Notes: generated by a model not told the origin, from the letters alone. 44,217 nt of DNA from Rhodocyclaceae bacterium (GCA_020445765.1 JAGRFY010000003.1:1-44217); one strand, 5' to 3'. Counted from the first letter of the stretch, positions 26,204 to 35,014 are shown. Made by a program: numbers and translations.

Positions 26204-26611
26204 GTGACTTCGGCAATCGACCCACTTCGCATCCTGTTGGTCGAGGATTCCCCCCTGTTGCGTGGGATGCTCGGCGAAATGCTCGACGAGATCGACGGCG
26301 TCGTTCTCAACGGCGAGGCCGACGGCGAGTGCGCAGCGCTGGAACAGATGGAGATCGCTGACTTCGATCTTGCGATCGTCGATCTGGAACTCAACCAGGG
26401 CTCGGGCTTCGGCGTGCTGCAGCGCTTGAAGCAGGAGCCCGATCGGTTTGGCTGCGCGCGGGCCGTGGTGTTCTCGACCCACGCCCATCGTGCCGTCCGT
26501 CAGCGCTGCGAGGCGCTCGGCGCCGAGGCCTTCTTCGACAAGGCGAAGGGGATGGACGAGTTGCTGGATTTCGTCGAAAGCGCGGCCCGTCAGGGAAACC
26601 TGCAACGCTGA
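26204..26611 (+). CDS. Stand-alone receiver-domain protein
   Basis: A 135-aa single REC domain starting at GTG. It has the acidic Glu/Asp pair in LLVEDSP (about 14-15), a phospho-Asp in AIVDLELNQGSG (about 60), a Thr/Ser in VFSTHA (about 92) and a Lys in FFDKAKG (about 112), so it can be phosphorylated. No output domain follows, so it may act as phosphate sink or by protein contact. It lies 9 nt behind the LuxR-type regulator (same operon) and is convergent with the kinase gene, 10 bp away. Confidence 0.9.
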   Translation: MTSAIDPLRILLVEDSPLLRGMLGEMLDEIDGVVLNGEADGECAALEQMEIADFDLAIVDLELNQGSGFGVLQRLKQEPDRFGCARAVVFSTHAHRAVRQRCEALGAEAFFDKAKGMDELLDFVESAARQGNLQR

Positions 26612-26621
26612 ACAGCGTGTC

Positions 26622-28016
26622 CTAGACCGGGATCACCGCAACGATGCGGGCGCCTTGTCCAGGCGCCGATTCGATCGCGAAATCGCCGGCGTAGGTCTGC
26701 ACCCGATGCAGCATGCCGGCGATGCCGTGTCGGTCCGACGCCACTTCGTCGGGATCGAATCCGACGCCGTCATCGGCGATTTCCAGTCGCACCCGCCCCG
26801 GGCTGTGATCCAGGGCCATCGTGATGCGTTTGGCGCGGGCATACTTTCGGATGTTCGTGAACGTCTCCTGGGCGATGCGAAAGATCGTCAGCGAGCGCTC
26901 CTCGTCGATCTCGCCGAGTGAGTCGGGGAGTTCGGCCACCACCTCGATCTCGTTCCCCATCGCGAAGTCATCGGCCAATGCGCGAAGCGCCTCGACCAGG
27001 CCGAGGTCCTTCAGCAGCGGCGGGCGCAGATCGTCGATGATTCGTCGCTTCAGGGCGATGCCGCTGGTCAGGGTCTGCTGCAGGCGATCCAGACGGTCCT
27101 GCCACGCTTCCTGGAGTTCGACCGGGAGCTTGCGCTTGATCCAGCTTGCATCCAGCTTGGCCGCCGTCAGCAGCGAGCCGAGCTCGTCGTGCAACTCACG
27201 GGCCAGGCGGGCCTGCTCGTCTTCGCGCGCCACGGTGAGGTGGCGTGCGAGCCGGGAAAGCGCCGCGGTTCGCTCGTCCACCAGCTTCTCGAGGCGACTG
27301 TTCTCGGACTCCAGCACCGATGCCAGGCGCTCGCGCAATTCCGACTGGCGCTGCATCACCCCGAACAGCACGAGCAGCAGCAGCAATGATCCGACCGCCA
27401 TCGCGATGCCGACGATACGGGTCAGTCCGAAGCGTTGTCGGGAGGACGCGATGCTGCTTGCGACATCGGCGAGCAACGACGCCCGCAATGCGACGATCTG
27501 CTCCCGGACTTCGCCCATCAGCACGTTGCCGAGCAGATCATCGTTGCGCTCGCCGATCAGGGTGCGCTCGGCAACGGCATTGGCCATCGCGTCCTGTTTG
27601 GCCCTGGCCAGCGCGATCAACTGTTCGAGCCGATCCTGGTCTGCCGGCTTGTCGGCGAAATCGGCGCGCAGCTTGTCGATGGCGTCATCGAGGCCGCCGA
27701 TTGCCCGTTCATACGGTTCGAGATAGACCGCGTCACCGGAGAGCAGGTAGCCGCGGACACCGGTTTCGGCATCGACCAGCAGCATCTGCAATTGATCGAT
27801 GTGGTCGACCTGGGCCGACTGGCGGAGCACGTCGTCGAGGGCGTTGGCGCCCTGGGACGACTGCAGGTAGCTGGTCACCAGCAGCGTGATGGCGAGTGCG
27901 CAACCGCAGGCCAGCAGCACGTGTTGCCACACGCGGGGAAAGCCGGCGCGGCGGATGTCCTTGATGGCCGGGTTGCCGGGTCTGTCGACCCCCGACGGTG
28001 GGGGACTGGCGCTCAT
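26622..28016 (-). CDS. CHASE3-like sensor histidine kinase (HisKA_3 family)
   Basis: A 464-aa membrane kinase. The first helix (about 32-50) is followed by a periplasmic CHASE3-like helical region (about 55-190; DAETGVRGYLLSGD is the typical core), then a second helix (about 195-215), a coiled coil, the HisKA_3 dimerisation motif LARELHDELGSLLTAAKLD with the phospho-His, and an HATPase with DDGVGFDP and HGIAGM. ATG 28016 is used, with GGAG upstream. HisKA_3 kinases pair with LuxR-type regulators such as the one at 25559, on the opposite strand. Confidence 0.93.
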   Translation of the reverse strand: MSASPPPSGVDRPGNPAIKDIRRAGFPRVWQHVLLACGCALAITLLVTSYLQSSQGANALDDVLRQSAQVDHIDQLQMLLVDAETGVRGYLLSGDAVYLEPYERAIGGLDDAIDKLRADFADKPADQDRLEQLIALARAKQDAMANAVAERTLIGERNDDLLGNVLMGEVREQIVALRASLLADVASSIASSRQRFGLTRIVGIAMAVGSLLLLLVLFGVMQRQSELRERLASVLESENSRLEKLVDERTAALSRLARHLTVAREDEQARLARELHDELGSLLTAAKLDASWIKRKLPVELQEAWQDRLDRLQQTLTSGIALKRRIIDDLRPPLLKDLGLVEALRALADDFAMGNEIEVVAELPDSLGEIDEERSLTIFRIAQETFTNIRKYARAKRITMALDHSPGRVRLEIADDGVGFDPDEVASDRHGIAGMLHRVQTYAGDFAIESAPGQGARIVAVIPV

Positions 28017-28170
28017 CCGGTTTCTCCAAGGGCAATGACACGACGTGTGCAGGAATGATCCGACAGCGACTTCCGCAGGGGCCGACATTCGCATGCCGAG
28101 GGGATCGTCAGGATGGTATCAGTCCGCAAGCAAGTGCGGGCGGCGCTCACCCCTAACAGGAGGATGACTG

Positions 28171-28311
28171 ATGAAAGCGACGACCATGATGCTGTTGATG
28201 GCTGCCTTCGCGCTCGGCGCCTGCAATACCGTCGAGGGTGTCGGCAAGGACATCGAGGCCGGCGGCGAGAAGGTTCAGCAAACGGCCGAGGAAGTCAAGA
28301 AGGACATGTGA
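28171..28311 (+). CDS. Entericidin A/B-family small lipoprotein
   Basis: A 46-aa lipoprotein precursor with signal peptide and lipobox LGAC (Cys at 18), then the short conserved NTVEGVGKDIEAGGEKVQ and an amphipathic Lys/Glu tail, as in EcnA/EcnB. A perfect AGGAGG lies upstream of ATG 28171. In E. coli the pair behaves as a stress-linked toxin/antidote; only one copy is seen here. It is too small for usual gene finders but unambiguous. Confidence 0.92.
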   Translation: MKATTMMLLMAAFALGACNTVEGVGKDIEAGGEKVQQTAEEVKKDM

Positions 28312-28330
28312 GGCAGATTCGAATGGAAGA

Positions 28331-28355
28331 AAGGCGGCTCCGTCGGAGCCGCCTT
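28331..28355. terminator. Bidirectional terminator between entericidin and yccA genes
   Basis: Perfect 11-bp stem (AAGGCGGCTCC / GGAGCCGCCTT) with a 3-nt loop, between two convergent genes. On the minus strand it is followed by TTTCTT, so it works best for the Bax-inhibitor gene. Confidence 0.85.
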
Positions 28356-28382
28356 CTGCCGTGTTGTCGAACCCTTCGCCGG

Positions 28383-29057
28383 TCAATCGCTGCTGGCGAA
28401 GCCGAGCAGGTGGAGCAGGCTGACGAACAGGTTGTAGATCGAAACGTACAGACTTACCGTGGCCATGATGTAGTTGGTCTCGCCGCCATGGATGATCTGG
28501 CTCGTCTCGAACAGGATCAGGCCCGCCATCAGCAGCACGAAGGCCGCCGACACCGCCAGCGAGAGCACCGGCATCTGAAAGAAGATCGCCGCCAGTCCGG
28601 CCAGGAACGCGACGATGATGCCGACCATCAGGAAGCTCGACATGAAGCCGAAATCCTTCTTGGTGACCAGGGCGACTGCCGACAGGGTGCCGAAGATCAC
28701 CGCGGTTCCCGCCATCGCCATCATGACGATCTGGCTGCCGTTGGGCAGTGACAGATAGGCGCTCAGAATCGGACCGAGGGTGTAGCCCATGAAGCCGGTC
28801 AAGGCAAATACCGCCAGAATCCCGGCGGAGCTGTTGCGCAGCTTGGTGGTCAGGAACAGCAGGCCGAAATAGCCGACCAGCGTGATCAGCATGCCCGGGT
28901 GGGGCAGCCCCAGGGCCATCGTCGCACCGGCCGTGATCGCGCTGAATATCAGCGTTGCTGCCAGCAGCATGTAGGTGTTGCGCAGGACCTTGTGGGTCGC
29001 GAGCAGCGAAGTACCTCGCGCGCTGCGGTCCAGTACCTGAGTATTGCCGTATTGCAT
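28383..29057 (-). CDS. Bax inhibitor-1 / YccA family membrane protein
   Basis: 224 aa with seven hydrophobic helices in the BI-1/YccA order, ending with YNLFVSLLHLLGF. The C-terminal QIIHGGETNYIMATVSLYVSIYNLF segment carries the conserved acidic/His pair. E. coli YccA inhibits FtsH-type membrane proteolysis, and YbhL and YetJ relatives are ion channels; the exact role here is unknown. AAGGAG precedes ATG 29057; an in-frame start upstream (29093) lacks a site. A good promoter lies about 150 bp upstream. Confidence 0.93.
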   Translation of the reverse strand: MQYGNTQVLDRSARGTSLLATHKVLRNTYMLLAATLIFSAITAGATMALGLPHPGMLITLVGYFGLLFLTTKLRNSSAGILAVFALTGFMGYTLGPILSAYLSLPNGSQIVMMAMAGTAVIFGTLSAVALVTKKDFGFMSSFLMVGIIVAFLAGLAAIFFQMPVLSLAVSAAFVLLMAGLILFETSQIIHGGETNYIMATVSLYVSIYNLFVSLLHLLGFASSD

Positions 29058-29204
29058 GCGTTGCTTCTCCTTTGAATCGGCCGTCGTGGCCAACCGTCAC
29101 TCGGGCGCGTGCCGCGCCGGATACCGTAGTTGGACGCCATGGCGGGCGTCCGGTTCCGCCCGGTGCCCGCCGCGGTGTACCGGGCGTGATGACGCTTGAT
29201 GCAG

Positions 29205-29233
29205 ACTCTAGCGACCACCCGCGCCACTGTAAA
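29205..29233 (-). promoter_or_regulatory. Sigma-70 promoter of the Bax-inhibitor-1 gene
   Basis: Minus-strand TTTACA (-35, five of six) - 17 bp - TAGAGT (-10, four of six). It gives a leader of about 140 nt before ATG 29057. The -35 abuts the inverted repeat at 29233-29261. Confidence 0.6.
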
Positions 29234-29261
29234 TCTGATTTAATAGTATTTTCTGTCAGAT
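29233..29261. promoter_or_regulatory. Inverted repeat, candidate LysR-type operator
   Basis: ATCTGA and TCAGAT arms separated by 17 AT-rich bases, placed between the -35 of the divergent yccA-like gene and the nhaR start. Position and symmetry fit a LysR-family site that controls both genes; the match to a known NhaR site was not tested. Confidence 0.5.
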
Positions 29262-29269
29262 AAAAGCTG

Positions 29270-30229
29270 ATGAGACCGCCGTTCAACTACAAGCACCTGC
29301 ACTATTTCTGGACGGTCGCGCGGGCCGGCGGCGTCCATCGGGCGGCTGAATCCCTGCACGTGACGCCGCAGACCGTCAGTGCGCAACTGCTGCAGCTCGA
29401 GGACAGCCTCGGCCGCAGCCTGTTCGAACGTTCGGGGCGCGGGCTCGAGCTGACCGATGCCGGGCGGCTGGTGTTCGGCTACGCCGAGGAGATCTTCTCG
29501 CTCGGCTCGGAACTGCGCGAGGCCCTCGACATGTTCGAGGAAGGCGGCCGGCCGCGAGACTTCAGGGTCGGGGTCGCCGATGCCGTGCCCAAGGCGATCG
29601 CCTATCGCCTGCTCGAACCGGCCGTGCAGATGGCCGAGCCGGTTCGCCTGATATGCCGCGAATGGAAGCTCGACAGCCTGCTCTCGGAGCTCGCGGTCCA
29701 TCGCCTGGACCTGGTCATTGCCGATGCGCCAATTCCGCGCAGCGTCAATGTGCGCGCGTTCAGTCACCGTCTCGGGGTCTCCGGCATTTCATTCTTCGCG
29801 ACGCCGGCACTGGCAAAGCGCCTCGTTGGAGAGTTTCCATTCTCGCTCGATGGTGTGCCGTTGCTGGTTGCTGGTGAGGATGCAGCCCAGCGGGGCCGCC
29901 TGGAGCGATGGCTCGACAGCAATCGGCTGAGGCCGCAGATTCGCGGCGAGTTCGACGATTCGGCGCTGATGCGGGCGTTCGGCGAGGCCGGCGTCGGCGT
30001 CTTCGCCGGACCGACCGTGCTCGAGGCCGACCTGCTGGCGGGCAGTCGGTCGCTTTCGGTGATCGGCCGTACCGACGACGTCACCGAGGAATACTACGCG
30101 ATCTCGGTCGAGCGGCGCTTGAGCCACCCCTGTGTCGTGGCCATCGCCGAGGCCGCCCGGGACTTGCTGTTCGATACCACCGGCGGCGACACTCGCGCTG
30201 TCGTGCCGACGCGGGAGGAGGATCGATGA
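29270..30229 (+). CDS. nhaR: LysR-family regulator NhaR-like
   Basis: 319 aa. The N-terminal winged helix NYKHLHYFWTVARAGGVHRAAESLHVTPQTVSAQL closely matches NhaR, which begins MxNYKHLHYFW. The C-terminal part (about 95-300) is the usual LysR effector domain. E. coli NhaR senses sodium and activates nhaA; no nhaA is here, so the targets may be the adjacent genes. It is divergent from the Bax-inhibitor gene and its stop overlaps the Lon-like gene (ATGA), so translation is coupled. Confidence 0.92.
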   Translation: MRPPFNYKHLHYFWTVARAGGVHRAAESLHVTPQTVSAQLLQLEDSLGRSLFERSGRGLELTDAGRLVFGYAEEIFSLGSELREALDMFEEGGRPRDFRVGVADAVPKAIAYRLLEPAVQMAEPVRLICREWKLDSLLSELAVHRLDLVIADAPIPRSVNVRAFSHRLGVSGISFFATPALAKRLVGEFPFSLDGVPLLVAGEDAAQRGRLERWLDSNRLRPQIRGEFDDSALMRAFGEAGVGVFAGPTVLEADLLAGSRSLSVIGRTDDVTEEYYAISVERRLSHPCVVAIAEAARDLLFDTTGGDTRAVVPTREEDR

Positions 30230-32643
30230 CGCGACTGTCACCGCTGGCGGCGGAACGGTTGAGACGGCGCTGCGAGGCATCCGGTCTGGGCTTTGGCGAC
30301 AGTTCCGAACTGGCTGACCTGCCGCAGGGCATCGGCCAGCAGCGCGCCGAGGAAGCCCTGGCCTTCGGCTTGCGTCTGTCCCAGCCCGGCTACAACGTGT
30401 TCGTGCTCGGCGAGCCTGGAACCGGCCGGCATGCCACGGTCTGGCGTGTGGTCAGGGCACTGGCGGCACGCCAGCCGGCGCCTGGCGACCTGTGCTACGT
30501 GCACAACTTCGAGGATGGCCGTCGGCCTCGCCTGCTGATGCTGGCGGCGGGCGTCGGCGTCCGGCTGCGCAGCGCCATGCAGCGCTTCGTGCGCATGCTC
30601 GGGCCCGCACTCAGGGCCGCGCTCGAATCGCAGGGTCACCGCGAGCGGACCGATGCACTGCGCGAACAGAACAAGCGCCGCGAGGAGCGGGCGGTGCAGA
30701 CGCTGGCGGAATCGGCGGCGGCCGATGGGCTCGGCCTGATGCGGACCAGCGATGGCCTGGTGATCGCTCCGGCGCACGACGGTGAACCGATGTCTCCGGC
30801 CCAATACGAAGCCTTGCAGGAAGGTGAGCGGGCGCGTCTGCAGCAGGCCGTCGAGCGCTGGACCGCCCGGCTGGAGGAGGTCGTGCAAGGCTTCCCTGCC
30901 GCACGCCAGGAGATGATCGAGGCGCTCGATCGCGCGGTTCAGGCCGCGGTCGAGCCCGTCGTGCGCCAACTGATCACCGGCATTCGCAACGAATTCGAGG
31001 GGCTGGGCGAGATACAGGCCTTCCTTGCAGCAGTCGAGGCTGACGTCATCGCCTCGCGCGCCGGCTGGGTCGACGAGGAGTTGCAGGAGGCGGTCATCGG
31101 CGACGACGACGAGGGGTGGGAAGCACGCTATCTGGTCAATCTGCTGGTGGACAATGCCGAGTGCACGGGGGCGCCGGTCGTTGAGGAAGACAATCCGGGA
31201 TACGGCAACCTGATCGGCCGCATCGAGCACCAGCTGCGCATGGGCCAGGTGGTGACCCACCACGGGCTGGTTCGCGCCGGCGCGCTGCATCGCGCCCGGG
31301 GTGGTTTCCTGCTGCTCGACGCCGCGCGGCTGCTGCGCCAGCCCTACGCCTGGGACGGACTCAAGCGCGCGTTGCGCAGCTGCGAACTGCGTATCGAACC
31401 GCCGGCCGAGGCCCAGGACTGGAGCGGTGCCCAGTCGCTGGAACCGGCCCCCGTGCCGGCCGACCTCAAGGTCGTGCTGATCGGCGACCGCGAGGCCCAC
31501 TTGTCGTTGCTGGAGATTGACCCGGACTTCGAGGAGCTGTTCAAGGTCGCCGCCGACTTCGAGGACGAGATGCCGCGCGACGACGGCGGCGAGCGGCGTT
31601 TTGCCGGCCTCGTCGCGACGCTCGCCCGGCACAGCGGCTTGCGGCCGTTCGAAGCGACGGCAGTGGCCGGTCTGGTCGAGGACGCTGCCCGCCGCGCGGA
31701 GGATTCCGGTCGCCTGTCACTGCATACGCGACCGCTTGCCGATCTGATGCGCGAAGCCGATCTGCTGGCGGCGGACGCCGGCAGCGAGCGCGTCGGCGCC
31801 GATCATCTGGCGGCTGCCCAGGCGGCGCGACGACGTCGTGGCGACCGGCTCGAACGCCATCTGCGGCAGGCGATGCTCGAAGGCAGTCTGCTGGTCGATA
31901 CCGAATCGGCGGTTTGCGGCCAGGTCAACGGCCTGGTCGTGGTCGATGGCGGCGCGGGCGGCTTCGGCCACCCGGCGCGGATCACGGCGACCGTATGGGC
32001 CGGCGACGGCGAGGTCGTCGACGTCGAACGCGAGACCGATCTCGGCGGACCCCTGCACAGCAAGGGTGTCTTTATCTTGTCGGCCTTTCTCGCTGCCCGC
32101 TACGGGCGCAGGCATCCGCTGTCGCTTTCGGCGAGCCTGGTATTCGAGCAGTCCTATCACCCGGTCGAGGGCGATTCCGCCTCGCTCGCCGAACTGTGCG
32201 CCCTGCTGTCGGCGCTGGCCGGCGCGCCGATCCGCCAGTCGCTGGCGCTGACCGGCTCGGTCAACCAGCACGGCGTGGTTCAGGCCATCGGCGGCGTAAA
32301 CGAGAAGATCGAAGGTTTCTTCGACCTGTGTGCGGCTCGCGGATTGGATGGGGGGCAGGGCGTGCTGATTCCGGCGGCGAACGTGCGCCACCTGATGCTC
32401 GAGGCACGGGTGGTCGAAGCGGTGCGCGCCGAGCGCTTTCGGGTCTTCGCGGTCGACGATGTCGATCAGGCGATGGCCCTGCTCACCGGGCTGCCCTCGG
32501 GCAGGGACGACCCGCGGGGCGTGGTCCCGCGCGGCAGCCTCGAGGATCGGATCGGGCGCACCCTCGATGCCATGTCGGCCGCTCACCCGCCGCGTGGCGG
32601 CGAGGGCCGCGACGGCGGTGGCCGGGGCCGGCGACGCCCGTGA
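30226..32643 (+). CDS. Lon-like ATP-dependent protease (AAA_32 / LonB-like type)
   Basis: An 805-aa protein with an N-terminal AAA-type domain in which the phosphate loop is GEPGTGRH (about 64-71), Arg replacing the usual Lys as in many AAA_32 Lon-like proteins, then a helical insertion (about 130-290). The C-terminal Lon protease domain (about 560-760) has the Ser/Lys dyad intact: Ser651 in EGDSAS and Lys694 in NEKIEGF. Proteolysis in the cytosol is inferred; ATP use is uncertain because of the altered loop. The C-terminus ends in a Gly/Arg tail. ATG 30226 overlaps the nhaR stop. Confidence 0.92.
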   Translation: MTRLSPLAAERLRRRCEASGLGFGDSSELADLPQGIGQQRAEEALAFGLRLSQPGYNVFVLGEPGTGRHATVWRVVRALAARQPAPGDLCYVHNFEDGRRPRLLMLAAGVGVRLRSAMQRFVRMLGPALRAALESQGHRERTDALREQNKRREERAVQTLAESAAADGLGLMRTSDGLVIAPAHDGEPMSPAQYEALQEGERARLQQAVERWTARLEEVVQGFPAARQEMIEALDRAVQAAVEPVVRQLITGIRNEFEGLGEIQAFLAAVEADVIASRAGWVDEELQEAVIGDDDEGWEARYLVNLLVDNAECTGAPVVEEDNPGYGNLIGRIEHQLRMGQVVTHHGLVRAGALHRARGGFLLLDAARLLRQPYAWDGLKRALRSCELRIEPPAEAQDWSGAQSLEPAPVPADLKVVLIGDREAHLSLLEIDPDFEELFKVAADFEDEMPRDDGGERRFAGLVATLARHSGLRPFEATAVAGLVEDAARRAEDSGRLSLHTRPLADLMREADLLAADAGSERVGADHLAAAQAARRRRGDRLERHLRQAMLEGSLLVDTESAVCGQVNGLVVVDGGAGGFGHPARITATVWAGDGEVVDVERETDLGGPLHSKGVFILSAFLAARYGRRHPLSLSASLVFEQSYHPVEGDSASLAELCALLSALAGAPIRQSLALTGSVNQHGVVQAIGGVNEKIEGFFDLCAARGLDGGQGVLIPAANVRHLMLEARVVEAVRAERFRVFAVDDVDQAMALLTGLPSGRDDPRGVVPRGSLEDRIGRTLDAMSAAHPPRGGEGRDGGGRGRRRP

Positions 32644-32673
32644 CCGGCACCGCCGCGTCCGCGGCATCGCTGC

Positions 32674-33249
32674 TCAGTGGTCGTTGTCGCTGTCGGGCTG
32701 CGGCCGGGGCTCGAAGCCGTAGCGCGCCGCAACGGCGTCGTGGGCAATGGTGCCGACTGTCAGCGAGCGGCCGTGCACGGCCAGCCGGCAACCGTGGGTG
32801 TCGCCTTCGAGCGCTGCTTCGACGTCCGCGTCCGCCAGGGGGCGACCGCGGTCGTCGCACAGCCGATCGAGCATCGCCGGCAGGTCGCGATCATCGACCA
32901 GGCCGATGCCGTCTGCGCCGAGCACCAGCAGCGAGCCGCGATCGTCGATCAGGGCGGCGGTCGGTTGCGCGAATACCCGGCGGTCGTGTCGGATCAGCGC
33001 GTCTTGCTCGAAGCGCAACACCCACGGCGTGTACGCGAGGGCGACGAAGACCCGTTGCGGGCCGTTCTGCACGAAATAGCGGCCCGTGGCGTCGCTCGCG
33101 TAATTGCGACCGAGAAAATCCCTCAGTCCCGGGTGATGCACCGTTTCGTCACGCAGCCGCCAGTTGCCGCGGCGGTCGAGGCCGAGCCAGCCGTATACCG
33201 CCGGCACGTTCGGCCAGCGGGCCATCGCGGCAAGCACCGATGTGTCCAC
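32674..33249 (-). CDS. Conserved hypothetical protein (191 aa)
   Basis: A soluble 191-aa protein starting MDTSVLAAMARWPNVPAVYGWLGLDRRGNWRL, with YFVQNGPQRVFVALAYTPWVLR in the middle. I recall this as a widespread proteobacterial family of unknown function (DUF2946-like label, from memory and not certain). ATG 33249 begins 12 bp after the bamD stop, so the two are cotranscribed. A beta-rich fold is likely. No function can be stated. Confidence 0.85.
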   Translation of the reverse strand: MDTSVLAAMARWPNVPAVYGWLGLDRRGNWRLRDETVHHPGLRDFLGRNYASDATGRYFVQNGPQRVFVALAYTPWVLRFEQDALIRHDRRVFAQPTAALIDDRGSLLVLGADGIGLVDDRDLPAMLDRLCDDRGRPLADADVEAALEGDTHGCRLAVHGRSLTVGTIAHDAVAARYGFEPRPQPDSDNDH

Positions 33250-33261
33250 GACGCCGGCCGG

Positions 33262-34056
33262 CTACCAGATCTGCCACCATGGCTTGCGTGCCGACGGATC
33301 GTCGAGCGCCACGCTGCCCGGATAGTTCTTCTCGAGGATTCGCTTCGCATCGTCGCGCAGCACGGCCATGCCCATGGCATCGTAGCCGAGTACCATCACG
33401 TGCAGTGCCTGTTCCACCGCGGGCGTTCGCGGGAAACTCTGGACCGCCTGCTTGGCGCGATTGACGGCGGCGACGTAGGCACCGCGGCGCAGGTAGTAGC
33501 GCGCGACATTGACCTCGTGCCGACCGAGGGCGTTGACCAGATACTGCAGTCGCCGGCGGGCATCTTCCGCATACACGCTCTTGGGGAAGCGTTCGGCCAG
33601 TTCGCGGAAGGTATCGAAGGCGTTGCGCGCCGCGCGGGGGTCGCGGTCGGACAGGTCCTGGCTGGCGAATCGTCCGAGCAGGCCGAGATCCTCGTTGAAG
33701 TAGATCAGGCCTTTCAGATAATAGGCGTAGTCCACATGCGGATGGTTCGGGTGAAGCTTGATGAAGCGGTCGCAGGCGGCCACCGCCAGCACCGGCTCGC
33801 TGGACTTGTAATAGCTGTAGGCGACGTCGAGCTGTGCCTGCTGCGCGTAACGGCCATACGGATAGCGGGCCTCGAGCTTTTCGAACAGCTTGATCGCAGC
33901 CTCGTAGGTGCCGTCCTGCATCTCGGACTTGGCCTCGTTGTAGATCTTCTGCGCGCTCCAGCCGGCCGTCTCGTCACGCTCCTCGAGCGCACCGCCGCAG
34001 CCGGCGAGCACCAGGGCGAGACATGTCGCTAAACTGATAAGGGTGAACTTCGCCAT
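33262..34056 (-). CDS. bamD: Outer-membrane assembly lipoprotein BamD
   Basis: A 264-aa essential component of the BAM complex that inserts beta-barrel proteins. It has a signal peptide with lipobox LAGC (Cys at about 19), then TPR repeats: WSAQKIYNEAKSEMQDGTYEAAIKLFEKLEARYPYG is the first. YYKSSEPVLAVAACDRFIKLHPNHPHVDYAYYLKGL and YARRYYLRRGAYVAAVNR-type repeats follow. Start ATG 34056; the divergent rluD begins within the same few bases, so the control regions are shared. Confidence 0.96.
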   Translation of the reverse strand: MAKFTLISLATCLALVLAGCGGALEERDETAGWSAQKIYNEAKSEMQDGTYEAAIKLFEKLEARYPYGRYAQQAQLDVAYSYYKSSEPVLAVAACDRFIKLHPNHPHVDYAYYLKGLIYFNEDLGLLGRFASQDLSDRDPRAARNAFDTFRELAERFPKSVYAEDARRRLQYLVNALGRHEVNVARYYLRRGAYVAAVNRAKQAVQSFPRTPAVEQALHVMVLGYDAMGMAVLRDDAKRILEKNYPGSVALDDPSARKPWWQIW

Positions 34057-35014
34057 CGGACACTCGCGGGATGATGAGCCGCAGGAGTATAGCCCAGCCG
34101 CGGGCGGGGCTCGGTCGCGCATCGTCGACGTGCCGTGGGAGATGGCGGGCCTGCGCATCGACCAGGCGCTGGCGCGGCTGCTGCCCGAGCATTCGCGAAA
34201 CCGGCTTCAGGGCTGGTTGAAGAGTGGGGCGGTGCTGGTCGATGGTGCCGTCGTCGCGCCGCGCCACAAGCTGCGCGGTGGTGAGCGACTGAGCGTCGAT
34301 CAGCCGCCGCCGGCGGACGCGGGACACCGTGCCGAATCGATCCCGTTGAATATCGTCTTTGAGGATGAGGCCCTGCTGGTGATCGACAAGCCGGCGGGGC
34401 TGGTGGTGCATCCGGGCAATGGCAATCCGGACGGCACGCTGCTCAACGCGCTGCTGCACCATGCTCCGGAACTGGCCGGCGTGCCACGGGCCGGCATCGT
34501 TCATCGACTCGACAAGGACACCAGCGGACTGCTGGTGGTCGCGCGCTCGCTGGCGAGCCAGACCGAACTGGTCCGGCAACTTCAGCAGCGCAGTGTCCGC
34601 CGCCATTACCTGGCACTGGTGCACGGCGTACCGTCGGCGCACGGTACCGTCGATGCGCCGATCGGTCGCCACCCGGTGCATCGGACGCGGATGGCGGTGG
34701 TCGCAGCCGGCAAGGCGGCAGTGACCCACTATCGGCGGCGCCAGACCTTTCAGGCTTGCAGCCTGGTCGAATGCCGCCTCGAGACCGGGCGCACCCACCA
34801 GATCCGGGTCCATATGGCCCACATCGGTCACCCGCTGGTCGGTGACGATACCTATCGTGCGCGTCGCCCGTCTGCCGCGCCGGCCTTCGACCGGCAGGCG
34901 CTGCACGCGTTTCGTCTGGGCCTCGAACATCCGCTGACCGGGTGCGCCTGCGAATGGGAGATCGCCATCGCCGAGGACTTCCGGCATCTGATCGAACGAC
35001 TGGAGGCCCCGTGA
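34043..35014 (+). CDS. rluD: 23S rRNA pseudouridine synthase RluD
   Basis: 323 aa; modifies uridines in helix 69 of 23S rRNA (1911/1915/1917 in E. coli). The S4 domain (about 37-85) is followed by the RluA-type catalytic domain with the Asp in HRLDKDTSG (about 157) and ETGRTHQIRVHMAHIGHPLVGD near the end. The start is uncertain: GTG 34043 would overlap the divergent bamD start by 14 bp; GTG 34130 or ATG 34142 would shorten the S4 lead. It overlaps pgeF (GTGA). Confidence 0.93.
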   Translation: MNFAIGHSRDDEPQEYSPAAGGARSRIVDVPWEMAGLRIDQALARLLPEHSRNRLQGWLKSGAVLVDGAVVAPRHKLRGGERLSVDQPPPADAGHRAESIPLNIVFEDEALLVIDKPAGLVVHPGNGNPDGTLLNALLHHAPELAGVPRAGIVHRLDKDTSGLLVVARSLASQTELVRQLQQRSVRRHYLALVHGVPSAHGTVDAPIGRHPVHRTRMAVVAAGKAAVTHYRRRQTFQACSLVECRLETGRTHQIRVHMAHIGHPLVGDDTYRARRPSAAPAFDRQALHAFRLGLEHPLTGCACEWEIAIAEDFRHLIERLEAP

